Position numbers and translations under genes: made by a program
DNA from: Candidatus Magnetobacterium casense
Lineage (GTDB): Bacteria; Nitrospirota; Thermodesulfovibrionia; Thermodesulfovibrionales; Magnetobacteriaceae
Direction: 5' to 3'
Assembly: GCF_000714715.1 (NCBI RefSeq)
Contig: NZ_JMFO01000025.1
Span: forward strand, 1-45,154
DNA: 45,154 nucleotides
Notes under the pieces: generated by a model
What the model saw: only the letters and a program-made list of their open reading frames with translations
What the model was told of the DNA's origin: nothing
Databases searched by the model: none
In this document: piece after piece, positions 1 through 7,425 of the stretch
Position numbering within the stretch: the first letter of the stretch is position 1
Layout: every line of letters starts with the position of its first letter

Positions 1-333
1 CTGATGGTATATCTTGTATTTTTAGCAAAATCCACATTATCTTTTCTCAGATTTTGGCATCGTTTTTAGAGATTCTATCAAAAGACTTGTCGTAGGGTAA
101 TTATAGACAACTTTGGCTACAAACGCTCTGCCAATTGCATACCTCTCCTTGAGTTTACGACCTATGCATTGACTGTCTACCCACCACATATGTCTTTCTA
201 TCTGAACTATCTCCAGGATTGTAACTAACTGCTTTTGTTTCTTGGTTATTGGATCGGTAAGTATTTCTTCCAACTCTGGGAACAGTACCCGTTGTATATT
301 TCCTGCTAACCATGATATACTCTCTAATAACAT
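1..333 (-). pseudogene. Decayed DDE transposase, N-terminal part
   Basis: The first 98 codons read as the N-terminal region of an IS4/IS5-superfamily transposase: a block like LTKKQ-LV-ILE-V-IE, then RAFVAKVVYNYPTTSLLIE, which in the family precedes an RRLCGF/W motif and DIPSE. Here the frame ends in TAA exactly where that motif should follow. The next codons give CGF, and the continuation QDIPS appears in another frame up to the window edge. The gene therefore carries at least a nonsense codon and a frameshift. A good ribosome site (GGAG) precedes the ATG at 333. The rest of the element lies outside the window, so the size and ends of the insertion sequence cannot be judged. The family assignment is from remembered motif patterns. 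Confidence 0.7.
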
Positions 334-388
334 TATGTTCTCCTTTTAATCTATTATATTTAGGTGTTATATTATAGCACAAAGAGAA

Positions 389-844
389 CTAAAAAAGGTT
401 TAGTTTAGGAGTTTTGCAAGAGGCTCCTATAACTGCCTTACCGCCTATATCAACACCAGATACTTCAAGACGAGTAGCATCTTCCAGATCATCCGTTGTT
501 TTTCCATAAGGAGCTACGTAATAGTCAGCGCCCGTGAGAGTTTCAGCTCGTGAAAAAGCGTAAAGCCTTTCAAATATTTCTACCGCTGCAAGAGCAAAGG
601 CATATGCACCTTGTTCAGTAGTGTCTGTCTCATTTCTCCAGGCCAAACGGGTTTGGTTATTGGGAGGATGCCAAATAGCCACAACTTTGTTGCTAGCAGT
701 TTTGTTGTTGACAAAAAATCTTTTAGGAGTTTTATGGTGTCTGTTAAGACATACCCTGGCTGCTTCAGCATAAGCATTTGCTAATGGCTCTGTTACTCCA
801 CGGTGCCGTATTGACAAGTTTTCAAAAGGCAAAAAAGGAAACAT
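389..844 (-). CDS. Unrecognised 151-aa protein
   Basis: I do not recognise this protein. It has no signal peptide or membrane segment. The N-terminal half is basic with several His and Arg residues; the middle is Ala-rich (EQGAYAFALAAVEIFERLYAF) and probably helical. The C-terminal third contains GADYYVAPYGK and a DDLEDATRLEVSG segment. A strong Shine-Dalgarno (GGAGG, 8 nt before the ATG at 844) supports expression and this start. It stands alone between a dead transposase and a hicAB locus, a typical accessory neighbourhood. A small stress- or restriction-related protein is possible, but nothing in the sequence proves it. Confidence 0.6.
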   Translation of the reverse strand: MFPFLPFENLSIRHRGVTEPLANAYAEAARVCLNRHHKTPKRFFVNNKTASNKVVAIWHPPNNQTRLAWRNETDTTEQGAYAFALAAVEIFERLYAFSRAETLTGADYYVAPYGKTTDDLEDATRLEVSGVDIGGKAVIGASCKTPKLNLF

Positions 845-866
845 TTAATCTACCTCCAATTTATAT

Positions 867-883
867 ACCATGTAAAACATGGT
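867..883. promoter_or_regulatory. Palindrome in the leader of the 151-aa gene
   Basis: ACCATGT-AAA-ACATGGT is a perfect 7-bp inverted repeat with a 3-nt centre. It lies about 23 nt upstream of the ATG at 844, between the ribosome site and an A/T-rich promoter-like stretch (TATAGTATA on the minus strand). It could be a leader hairpin or an operator. Confidence 0.4.
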
Positions 884-940
884 TTTTGCCACCTTCTATA
901 CTATATGATCAACAGTTTGGTAAAAACAAGAGAATTTTTG

Positions 941-952
941 TTCACATGTGAA
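941..952. promoter_or_regulatory. TTCACATGTGAA palindrome plus extra half-site
   Basis: This is a perfect 12-bp palindrome, followed 6 nt later by another TTCACAT half-site (about 959-965). It lies upstream of the minus-strand gene at 389-844 and downstream of the broken hicA. It could be an operator for a dimeric helix-turn-helix regulator; no specific regulator can be named. The rest of 845-1082 shows no gene. Confidence 0.35.
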
Positions 953-1082
953 GTGTTGTTCACATATTAATGGTTGCATATGACATTTCCTGTCTTTACA
1001 CACGCTATTTACCTCAAGATATTTGGCCAAAAGTATAGGGCGTTTTGGGGTGCATAAGTTTTTCATGGGTATCAGGTAATCA

Positions 1083-1274
1083 TTAGTTAACTACACGGTA
1101 TAGTTGCTTTAATATTTTGGGATGCAATACTTTATTACCATGAAAAGGGATTATTATCCTATGTGAATTTTTAACATAAACCCTGTGAGCAGCTTTACTT
1201 CTTATCATTTTATATCCGTTGTTAAACAGCAAGCTCTCTGCCTCCTATGCATTTAAACGTGGCAATTTAGGCAA
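1083..1274 (-). pseudogene. hicA: hicA toxin with an amber stop at codon 10
   Basis: Reading from a TTG at 1274 that overlaps the end of hicB (GGAGG 6 nt upstream), the frame encodes PKLPRLNA, then TAG at 1245-1247. It then continues without a break as a normal HicA: EAESLLFNNGYKMIRSK, AAHRVYV, RIIIPFHGNKVLHPKILKQL, ending at TAA 1083-1085 (63 sense codons apart from the stop). HicA is a small dsRBD-fold mRNA interferase; its catalytic His lies in a GSH-like motif, here AAH. A single base change in a Lys or Glu codon would explain the TAG. The downstream frame has no other lesion, which suggests recent inactivation. Confidence 0.82.
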
Positions 1275-1476
1275 TAGATACCTCCAATAATGTTGTAGTA
1301 AGTTGTCTCTTTTCTTCATCCGTTAATGTTTCAAGATAAAGTTCAACTGCCTCTTTTATGTTGAACATTGTTTCTTCAAATGTCTCACCCTGGGTATGAC
1401 AACCTTCTAGTTCAGGGCAATAGGCATAATAACCAAAATCATCTTTCTCTATTACAATACTGATCTTATATGACAT
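1267..1476 (-). CDS. hicB: HicB family antitoxin
   Basis: This 69-aa protein is a minimal HicB N-terminal domain with a partial RNase H-like fold: KISIVIEKDDFGYYAYCPELEGCHTQGETFEE, then an amphipathic helix. HicB binds and neutralises HicA and often represses its own operon through a C-terminal DNA-binding segment. This copy is short and seems to lack that segment. It overlaps the start of the downstream hicA by 8 nt, so the two were translationally coupled, with antitoxin first. Because hicA carries a nonsense codon, the antitoxin is now apparently unpaired here, unless it acts on other HicA proteins in this window (31.0 kb and 35.5 kb). Confidence 0.85.
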   Translation of the reverse strand: MSYKISIVIEKDDFGYYAYCPELEGCHTQGETFEETMFNIKEAVELYLETLTDEEKRQLTTTLLEVSIA

Positions 1477-1604
1477 CTCTTACTCCATTAAACAGATGGT
1501 TTTTGATTTGACAATGGCAAAAATAAAGGTAGTTCTGCACAAATAGTATGACCGCAGACCCAACCCTTATTAGGCGAGAGTCAAAACATTGAAAATTACT
1601 ATCT

Positions 1605-1622
1605 CCGCAGGACTACCTGCGG
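1605..1622 (-). terminator. Hairpin after the REC-GcvH gene
   Basis: CCGCAGG-ACTA-CCTGCGG forms a 7-bp GC-rich stem 20 nt past the stop of the gene at 1643. No strong U-tract follows on the minus strand, so it may be a 3' stabiliser rather than an intrinsic terminator. Confidence 0.35.
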
Positions 1623-1642
1623 TTAAATCTATGGCTTTGCTT

Positions 1643-2407
1643 CTATCTCTCCGCCGGAAACACCCGTGCCAGCCACAGCAACCAGCCATCGGCCAGGTGG
1701 TCGGTTACCAGCGATGACAGGACGTCGTTGGCCTTGACGTTTAACTCCTTGATTTCGGCGCTCATGGGCGACAACAGTTCCACGACCCTGCCGGAACTGG
1801 AGAGGAGTCTGGCAAAGGGGTCGCCTCCCTTTACGTAATCGAGGTTCCTGATGAAGTCCACGTACATGAGTTCACCGCAGGAGACTTGGTCGCGCAGGTC
1901 GCAGCCCATCTCCCAGAGGTTATCCCCCATGGGTCTTGCCCACACGCCTTCCTTATAATAGATGTGAGGGTTTTCCGTGCCACGCAATGGCACTATGTAG
2001 TCCCTGAACTCGTTGATGTAGGACTGACGCAACACCCAACCCTTTTGGTCGAATATCTTGTTGGCGATGTTGATCATAAAGTCCGGGGTAAAGGGCTTTT
2101 CAACGTACTCAAACGCACCGAGCTTGATACACGCCCTGGCATCCTCAAGGGTTGGATAGCCGGTTATCATTACGACATCGGTCTTTGGGTTGATGATCTT
2201 TGCCTCCTTGAGGACGCCTATGCCGTTTATATCGGGCAGTCTTATGTCCGAGATCAAGAGGTCGAATTGGTCTCTGCCGAGCTGGTTGAGTGCCTCTTCC
2301 CCCTTGTTGGCCGTGACTATGTCAAATCCCTCGGCACCAAGAATGCGCTTGCAACTCATAGTTATGACGGAATCGTCATCAAGTATCAGGATCGAACCTT
2401 TTCCCAT
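1643..2407 (-). CDS. Response regulator: REC plus GcvH-like domain
   Basis: Residues 1-122 form a receiver domain (acidic cluster DDD near 10-12, phospho-acceptor Asp54 in SDIRLPD, Lys104 in YVEKPF). Residues about 150-248 resemble the glycine cleavage H protein: a strand start like YYKEGVWARPMGDNLWEMG, GELMYVDF, GDPFARL, LLSPMSAEIKELN, and the closing DGWLLWL. In GcvH a lysine in an ESVKA-type turn carries lipoate; here the aligned turn is SSSGRVV with Gly206 in that place, so lipoylation is unlikely. No DNA-binding domain is present. A phosphorylation-gated binding module is a reasonable inference. The start at 2407 has GGAGG 7 nt upstream. The CheY-like gene upstream has the same orientation and may share the pathway. 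Confidence 0.85.
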   Translation of the reverse strand: MGKGSILILDDDSVITMSCKRILGAEGFDIVTANKGEEALNQLGRDQFDLLISDIRLPDINGIGVLKEAKIINPKTDVVMITGYPTLEDARACIKLGAFEYVEKPFTPDFMINIANKIFDQKGWVLRQSYINEFRDYIVPLRGTENPHIYYKEGVWARPMGDNLWEMGCDLRDQVSCGELMYVDFIRNLDYVKGGDPFARLLSSSGRVVELLSPMSAEIKELNVKANDVLSSLVTDHLADGWLLWLARVFPAER

Positions 2408-2495
2408 TATCTTACCTCCGTGGCTTGTATATGTTTATCACTTTTAATGTTTGAATTGTAGTAGTTGTTGTGATTTGAGGGGGCGAGCATATTGT

Positions 2496-2873
2496 TCAGT
2501 CATCAAACAAGGTACTGCCGACTGAACCGGCAACGGCAAGCAGTTGTTCGGGCAGGAAAGGTTTCTTCAGGAAGATGGCCGCCCCTAACTCCACAGACTT
2601 AAGCCTGGTCTCATCCGTCCCATAGCCCGTCATGACAACGACCTTGATATGAGGCCATTCCTCTCTCAGCACCTTGATCAACTCAAATCCGTCCATCTCA
2701 GGCATCATCAGGTCGGTGATCACGAGGTCATAGTGTCCGTTCTCTATAGAGGCCAGCGCCATTAGTCCCGATGATGCCAGTACCACATCATAGCCTTCGG
2801 TCTCAAGGACGCGCTTGCAGCTTATCCGTACTATTTCCTCGTCATCAATTACCAGTACCCTCTTCTTACCCAT
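2496..2873 (-). CDS. Single-domain response regulator, CheY-like
   Basis: A 125-aa stand-alone receiver domain: DDEE at 10-13, phospho-acceptor Asp54 in ITDLMMPEMDG, the Thr of VVMTGYG, and a Lys in FLKKPF. No output domain follows, so it would act by protein contact, in phosphorelay or as a phosphate sink. It shares the phrase ISCKRVLETEGYDV with the REC domain of the next gene (MSCKRILGAEGFDI), so the two receivers are probably duplicates. There is no Shine-Dalgarno before the ATG at 2873; a TACTATACC box ends a few nucleotides upstream, which fits a leaderless transcript. The kinase is not in the window. Confidence 0.88.
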   Translation of the reverse strand: MGKKRVLVIDDEEIVRISCKRVLETEGYDVVLASSGLMALASIENGHYDLVITDLMMPEMDGFELIKVLREEWPHIKVVVMTGYGTDETRLKSVELGAAIFLKKPFLPEQLLAVAGSVGSTLFDD

Positions 2874-3038
2874 CGTGGTATAGTACCATCGAGGGTTTTT
2901 TCAAGTTTACAGCCACCATCGCTGAGATTAGCACTCCGTAGTTGCTGCTTTTCATATCGATGGCGGCCAAGTTTCGGTTACCTGGATGTACCATAGTTGT
3001 CACAATACTGTATCGTCAATAGAACTTGCTTGTGTTGC

Positions 3039-3473
3039 CTACTTCTTTTCCGTAATCTTGACGGAAAAGTCATAGACCCTCTTAACAGATTCCAGTACGC
3101 CGCCAAGGTAAGATTTTGTTTCCTCAGATAACTCTATGCCTCTTTTCTGCAGCTCTTTGAGGAATATCTCGGCGTCCCTTTGTTCCCAGACTCCCTTTGT
3201 CTTTTTAATGAACTCCACCGTTTGTTCGGATATATCCAGCAGTGCGTTTCTAACGCTTTCCGTGGTAGCGGAGGCGTTGTAGAGCTTTTTCATGGCTTCA
3301 AGCATAGAACCAATATAACGCTGTACGTCCTCAGACACATCCACTCCCTTTTTTTGCACACCGGATAAGAAATCCAACCAGGCCGAGTGATCCCATGCTC
3401 CCTTCTGGCGCTCGACAAAACTGCCGGCAATTCGTACCAGCTCATCAAACAGTTCAGTTACCTTTGCTGCCAT
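3039..3473 (-). CDS. Helical protein with an internal duplication, function unknown
   Basis: This 144-aa, largely helical protein has no signal peptide. Residues about 24-69 and 90-136 are two copies of one unit: KGAWDHSAWLDFLSGVQKKG/VDVSEDVQRYIGSMLEAMK against KGVWEQRDAEIFLKELQKRG/IELSEETKSYLGGVLESVK. Each unit starts with a KG-W turn and ends with K-LYN or KRVYD. The pattern resembles phasin-like or other coiled-helix scaffolds, but I cannot name a family. The start at 3473 has GGAGG 7 nt upstream. It lies behind two response regulators in the same orientation, but the 165-nt gap suggests separate transcription. Confidence 0.75.
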   Translation of the reverse strand: MAAKVTELFDELVRIAGSFVERQKGAWDHSAWLDFLSGVQKKGVDVSEDVQRYIGSMLEAMKKLYNASATTESVRNALLDISEQTVEFIKKTKGVWEQRDAEIFLKELQKRGIELSEETKSYLGGVLESVKRVYDFSVKITEKK

Positions 3474-3626
3474 ACATTGCCCTCCACATTAAGATTTTTT
3501 TTTATAATCGTACTTATAAAGTACACGATACTTATTATACACCAGTAAGGATATTTTTTAAAAGCAACCCGTGTCTGTCAATCAGCAATCGTCAGTTAAA
3601 AAACGCACCTCAAAATAATCGTAATC

Positions 3627-3712
3627 GTATCCTCCTTAAAAAGCATGGTAAAATTAACATCATGGCTTAAAGACATAGATTCCTGGTCAAGGGGACTGGT
3701 CCTCTTGGTCTG
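3627..3712 (+). repeat. Chimeric remnant of two dispersed repeats
   Basis: It begins GTATCCTCCTTAAAAAGC, which matches the terminal sequence of the MITE-like element at 14799 and the stub at 30506. It continues with GATTCCTGGTCAAG, an interior block of that element, and then TCAAGGGGACTGGTCC, the start of the GC-rich repeat family seen at 36519 and 38442. It lies between two minus-strand genes. Confidence 0.6.
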
Positions 3713-3717
3713 CTTTA

Positions 3718-3996
3718 TCACAACACGGCAGGTTCTAACTCTAATTCCTTTATCCTTGATGACGCCTTGGGACTAATTTCCTTTATCAATACATAGATTA
3801 CTTTAGTTCCTTGGGCTTCTATGTCTTTACCAAGTTTAAGATTAAAACTCTTCAACTCTTTGTCGAACTCTGGCAGAAGCACAATCTCAGCACCGATAGG
3901 AATCTTGTCTTCAATCTCCGGGTGTTCAAACATATATCTGCTAAACTCTGCGCTAAGTTCAATATTACTCTTGATCATTTTGTTTTCTATATTCAT
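3718..3996 (-). CDS. Small protein resembling DUF5647, putative pair member
   Basis: A 92-aa soluble protein with a helical N-terminus (NIELSAEFSRYMFEHPEIEDKIPIG), followed by GAEIVLLPEFDKELKSFNLKL, then a strand VIYVLIKE. This layout resembles the DUF5647 family from memory; I cannot verify it here. It overlaps the upstream gene by 4 nt (ATGA) and has its own ribosome site (GAGGAG). Such tightly coupled pairs of small proteins often behave as accessory or toxin-antitoxin-like modules, but no toxin motif is visible in either gene. Confidence 0.65.
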   Translation of the reverse strand: MNIENKMIKSNIELSAEFSRYMFEHPEIEDKIPIGAEIVLLPEFDKELKSFNLKLGKDIEAQGTKVIYVLIKEISPKASSRIKELELEPAVL

Positions 3997-4301
3997 GGTT
4001 TCTCCTCTAAGAATTTTTTCTTATAATACTCCCAATTGTTCTTCAAATCATTTTCAGCAAACGTTAGTGCATCATTAAAATCTTTGTCAAACAAAGGAGT
4101 CTTTTTTATCTCCCCTTTAATGTTCAATATATCCCTATGAGCAAATCCGTGTGCAGTATCATACCTCACAACAGGATACCAAGTATTATCAATCCATGTT
4201 TCATATTGAACTCTGAAAAAAACAATCTCCCCTCTTTTTTTAATATGAGAATGTCTGTATCTGTCAGACACCCCAATTCTTATAACATATTCAGTCCTCA
4301 T
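3993..4301 (-). CDS. Small protein of a coupled pair, DUF7718-like (tentative)
   Basis: A 102-aa protein rich in aromatic and charged residues: SDRYRHSHIKKRGEIVFFRVQYET, DNTWYPVVRYDTAHGFAHRDI, then a polar C-terminal helix. The strand-rich core with TAHGFAHRD recalls the DUF7718 family found beside DUF5647-like genes, a recollection I cannot test here. It precedes its partner with a 4-nt overlap, so the two are co-translated. No clear Shine-Dalgarno lies before the ATG at 4301. Confidence 0.6.
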   Translation of the reverse strand: MRTEYVIRIGVSDRYRHSHIKKRGEIVFFRVQYETWIDNTWYPVVRYDTAHGFAHRDILNIKGEIKKTPLFDKDFNDALTFAENDLKNNWEYYKKKFLEEKP

Positions 4302-4340
4302 TCAAGTAAAAGATTAATTTTTTCAAATAGTCTCCTGATA

Positions 4341-5018
4341 CTATTTTGACGACGTCAAGCCGTTTATCATATCAGGACTATTCTGCCCTATTATGATGCC
4401 GACGTATGCCTCGACGGCCTTTGTCAGGTCCTCTTGTTCAAGGATACCGGAGGCGACGGCAACGGCACTGGCACCTGCATCAAGGACAGCACCCAGACTA
4501 TCCTCGCTGATGCCGCCGATTGCCACTATGGGGATTTTTATCTGCGCCAGGAGTTCCCTGATGGCATCAACGCCCTTGGGACTACCGGCATCCTTGGTCT
4601 GTGTGGCAAAGATGGGGCCAAATCCGATGTAGTCTGCCCCGCCCCTCTGTGCCTCCAATGCCTGGTCAAGGCTGTGGGTTGAAACCCCGATGATCTTATT
4701 GTCGCCCATGAGCCTTCGTACCTGCTCAACAGGCAAATCATCCTGCCCCAAGTGTACGCCATCGGCATCAACGGCCAACGCTATATCGGGATAGTCGTTG
4801 ATGATTAGCGTGACATCGTTTGCTATCGTCAGCGCCCTCAACAGGCGGGCGGTCTTAAACATTTGCAGTCTCGACGCCTCCTTGTCCCTGAACTGGAGCC
4901 ACTTCAACCCACCGCTAATGGCGTCCATGGCCATGTCAAAGGCCGGTTTGACACGACTGCCCCTGTGCAACAACAGGCACAATCCGCCCAGGTACAGGGT
5001 GCTATGCCGGTTGTCCAT
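4341..5018 (-). CDS. thiE: Thiamine-phosphate synthase
   Basis: ThiE joins HMP pyrophosphate and the thiazole phosphate to make thiamine monophosphate, as a soluble TIM barrel. Visible family motifs: GGLKWLQFRDKE (phosphate and substrate loop), LIINDYPDIALAVDADGVHLGQDD, IIGVSTHS, GADYIGFGPIFAT, and VAIGGIS. The best start is the ATG at 5018, giving MDNRHSTLYLGGL; an upstream start at 5069 would lie deep inside accC and add residues absent from the family. The gene overlaps the end of accC by 17 nt and is last in the pepQ-efp-accB-accC-thiE run, so translational coupling is likely. About 225 aa, the usual length. Confidence 0.93.
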   Translation of the reverse strand: MDNRHSTLYLGGLCLLLHRGSRVKPAFDMAMDAISGGLKWLQFRDKEASRLQMFKTARLLRALTIANDVTLIINDYPDIALAVDADGVHLGQDDLPVEQVRRLMGDNKIIGVSTHSLDQALEAQRGGADYIGFGPIFATQTKDAGSPKGVDAIRELLAQIKIPIVAIGGISEDSLGAVLDAGASAVAVASGILEQEDLTKAVEAYVGIIIGQNSPDMINGLTSSK

Positions 5019-6354
5019 ATGGTCGCTCAAGGTAACCGGTGTCGAATCTGCCCGCCAGGAAATCGGCATTGGAAAGGAGCGTCCTGTGAAACGGGATGGT
5101 GGTCTTTATGCCCTCTATCTTGAATTCACTCAAGGCCCTGCGCATCCGCTCGATGGCCTCATGACGGTTGCTGCCATAGGTGATCAGCTTTGCTATCAGC
5201 GAGTCGTACTGGGAGGGGATGGTGCATCCGCCGTAGGCGTAGGTATCGACCCGAACACCGGGGCCACCGGGTTGATAGTAAAACCCAATCTTTCCAGGTG
5301 AGGGGATAAACGTAAAGGGGTCCTCGGCGTTGATCCGACACTCGATGCTGTGTCCGACAAGTTTGAGGTTTTTCTGCTTAACGCTCAGGGGAAGCCCGGA
5401 GGCAAGACGAATCTGCTCCTTGATGATATCTATGCCGGTCACCATCTCCGTCACGGGATGTTCCACCTGGATGCGTGTGTTTATCTCCATGAAGTAGAAG
5501 TTTTCGTCCTTGTCAAAGATGAACTCTACGGTGCCGACGTTTTTATATTTTAATGCCTCGGCGGCCTTTATGGCGTACTTGCCTAGTTTTTCCCTGAGTC
5601 GTTCGTTTATGACAGGCGACGGGGATTCCTCGATCAGCTTTTGATGTCGCCTCTGGACTGAACAATCACGTTCGCCAAACTGCAGGGTCTCTCCCTTGTT
5701 GTCCACGGCTATCTGTACCTCTATGTGCCTGATCAGCGTGAAATATTTTTCGATGTATAGTTCACCGTTGCCAAATGCGGCCAGTGCCTCGTTCTGTGCT
5801 GCGGCAAACGCCTGGGGCAGTTGAGACTCCTCATGCACCACCCGCATCCCCTTTCCGCCGCCGCCGGCTGAGGCCTTGATGATCACGGGAAAACCGATCT
5901 TTCTGGCAATCTTCAACGCCAACGACATGTCTTCCAGGGCGCCGTCGCTGCCAGGTACCACGGGGATACCGTGCCTCTTCATGATCTGTCTGGCCCTGGC
6001 CTTGTTGCCCCCCAGGCGGATGTTTTCCGGGGTTGGCCCTATAAAGACGATCCCGGACTTCCTGCAGGCATCGGCAAACTGCGGATTCTCCGACAGGAAA
6101 CCATACCCCGGATGAATTGCCTCAGAATCCGTCACCTCGGCAGCACTGAGGATCGCAGGGATGTTGAGATAGCTGTCGGAGGCCCGCGCAGGCCCCACGC
6201 AAATAGCCTCATCGGCAAGTTTGACGTGCATAGACTCCCTGTCTGTCTCCGAGTACACCGCAACAGTACCGATCTCAAGCTCCCTGCATGCACGAATCAC
6301 ACGGATTGCTATTTCACCCCGGTTGGCAATTAATATCTTTTTAAAAAGAGGCAT
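5002..6354 (-). CDS. accC: Biotin carboxylase subunit of acetyl-CoA carboxylase
   Basis: AccC carboxylates biotin on AccB using ATP and bicarbonate, the first half-reaction of malonyl-CoA synthesis. The start MPLFKKILIANRGEIA at 6354 has GAGG shortly upstream and matches family N-termini; the longer frame to 6381 would overlap accB. Visible: IANRGEIAIRVIRA (N-terminal Rossmann part), GYGFLSENPQFADAC, ATP-grasp glycine loop ASAGGGGKGMRVV, EKYFTLIRHIEVQI, ERDCSVQRRHQKLIEESPSP, MEINTRIQVEHPVTEM (catalytic and metal residues) and the C-terminal GHSIECRINAEDP. Length is about 450 aa, as usual. It lies 13 nt after accB. Confidence 0.97.
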   Translation of the reverse strand: MPLFKKILIANRGEIAIRVIRACRELEIGTVAVYSETDRESMHVKLADEAICVGPARASDSYLNIPAILSAAEVTDSEAIHPGYGFLSENPQFADACRKSGIVFIGPTPENIRLGGNKARARQIMKRHGIPVVPGSDGALEDMSLALKIARKIGFPVIIKASAGGGGKGMRVVHEESQLPQAFAAAQNEALAAFGNGELYIEKYFTLIRHIEVQIAVDNKGETLQFGERDCSVQRRHQKLIEESPSPVINERLREKLGKYAIKAAEALKYKNVGTVEFIFDKDENFYFMEINTRIQVEHPVTEMVTGIDIIKEQIRLASGLPLSVKQKNLKLVGHSIECRINAEDPFTFIPSPGKIGFYYQPGGPGVRVDTYAYGGCTIPSQYDSLIAKLITYGSNRHEAIERMRRALSEFKIEGIKTTIPFHRTLLSNADFLAGRFDTGYLERPYGQPA

Positions 6355-6367
6355 CGTCTGTCCCCCC

Positions 6368-6808
6368 TCACACCGGCTCAACTAAAAACAACGGCTCTGC
6401 ATACTCAACAGCCGTTGCATTTTCAACCAGTATATCCACGATGATGCCATCGACTTCGCTCTCTATTTCGTTCATCAGCTTCATTGCCTCAATGATGCAC
6501 AGCACGTGTCCCTTCTTTATCCTGTCGCCCACCTCCGCAAACGGCTTGGATTCAGGCGACGATGAGCGATAGAAGGTCCCCACAATAGGGGATTTCACCG
6601 TAATGAGGTTTCTCTTCTTATCGTCCACTGCGGGGGAGACACACTCGGGTACAGCCACTACGATGGGTTGCGACGGTGCAGCGACTCTCTCCGATGGTGC
6701 CCGATGGCGCCGGAGCTTTATCTTTAAACCGTCGTGTTCGTAGAACAGCTCCGAAATATCGGTCGCCTTGAGGGTTTCGATAAGCTCTTTAATCAGGTTG
6801 ATGTCCAT
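6368..6808 (-). CDS. accB: Biotin carboxyl carrier protein of acetyl-CoA carboxylase
   Basis: AccB carries biotin between the carboxylase and the transferase. The 146-aa chain has the usual N-terminal helix region (KELIETLKATDISELFYEHDGLKIKLRR), a short Pro/Ala/Val linker, and a biotinyl domain from about residue 68. The biotinylated Lys110 sits in IIEAMKLMNEIE. The start ATG at 6808 overlaps the efp stop as TAATG, so translation is coupled. The transferase subunits (accA, accD) are not in this window. Confidence 0.96.
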   Translation of the reverse strand: MDINLIKELIETLKATDISELFYEHDGLKIKLRRHRAPSERVAAPSQPIVVAVPECVSPAVDDKKRNLITVKSPIVGTFYRSSSPESKPFAEVGDRIKKGHVLCIIEAMKLMNEIESEVDGIIVDILVENATAVEYAEPLFLVEPV

Positions 6809-7368
6809 TACTTAGCCCTTTCGATATATTCCAGCGTCCTTGTGTCGATCTTTATCACGTCGCCCTCGTTGATGTGGAAGGGGACCTTGATGCCGGCGCC
6901 GGTTTCAAGGATGGCCGGCTTGCTGCCTCCTGATGCCGTATCTCCCTTGAAGCCTGGGTCGGTCTTGGTCACGGTCAGCTCGACAAAGATAGGCGGTTCC
7001 ACGGCAAGGGGCTGTTCCTTATGATAGAGGATTGTGACTATCATGTTTTCCTTTATCAGTTGCTTAACGCTGCCTAGCTGTTCCTCTGTCAGGGGCAGTT
7101 GCTCGTAGGTCTCCATGTCCATAAAATAGTATTGATTATCCTGATTATAGAGGTACTGCATCTGTTTTGCCTCGAGGTTGGCCTTGGGAAACTTCTCCCC
7201 CGAGTTGAAGGTATCCTCGATGACCTTGCCACTCTTAAGCCCCTTCATCTTTGCCCTGACAAAGGCGGCGCCCCTGCCCATCTTGACGTGCTGGAACTCT
7301 ATTACCTCATAGGGTTCACCCTTGTACTCTATCTTGGTACCTCTTCTAAAGTCATTTGTTGCTATCAC
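6808..7368 (-). CDS. efp: Elongation factor P
   Basis: EF-P relieves ribosome stalling at polyproline stretches. The best start is the GTG at 7368 (IATNDFRRGTKIEYKGEPY), with GGAGG 4 nt upstream; the longer reading to 7389 runs over this ribosome site. This gives 186 aa, the usual length, with three beta-barrel domains and the C-terminal GDVIKIDTRTLEYIERAK. The loop tip is HVKMGRGAAFV, so the residue that is lysine in E. coli (KPGKGQ) is Arg32 here. The loop context otherwise looks like the lysine type, so it may be unmodified or modified by an EarP-like enzyme; none is seen here. It lies 57 nt after pepQ. Confidence 0.96.
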   Translation of the reverse strand: MIATNDFRRGTKIEYKGEPYEVIEFQHVKMGRGAAFVRAKMKGLKSGKVIEDTFNSGEKFPKANLEAKQMQYLYNQDNQYYFMDMETYEQLPLTEEQLGSVKQLIKENMIVTILYHKEQPLAVEPPIFVELTVTKTDPGFKGDTASGGSKPAILETGAGIKVPFHINEGDVIKIDTRTLEYIERAK

Positions 7369-7425
7369 GTGGCCTCCTAAACTTACCAACTGCTATTGTC
7401 ATTTTAACAGATATATGCATATATA

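Noticed and set aside
1245..1247. Pyrrolysine or other programmed reading of the TAG in hicA
   Set aside because: No downstream insertion element or Pyl gene is visible; a plain nonsense mutation is simpler.
4798..5301. Long plus-strand open frames opposite thiE and accC
   Set aside because: They mirror the reverse strand of well-supported housekeeping genes and show no family motif or ribosome site.
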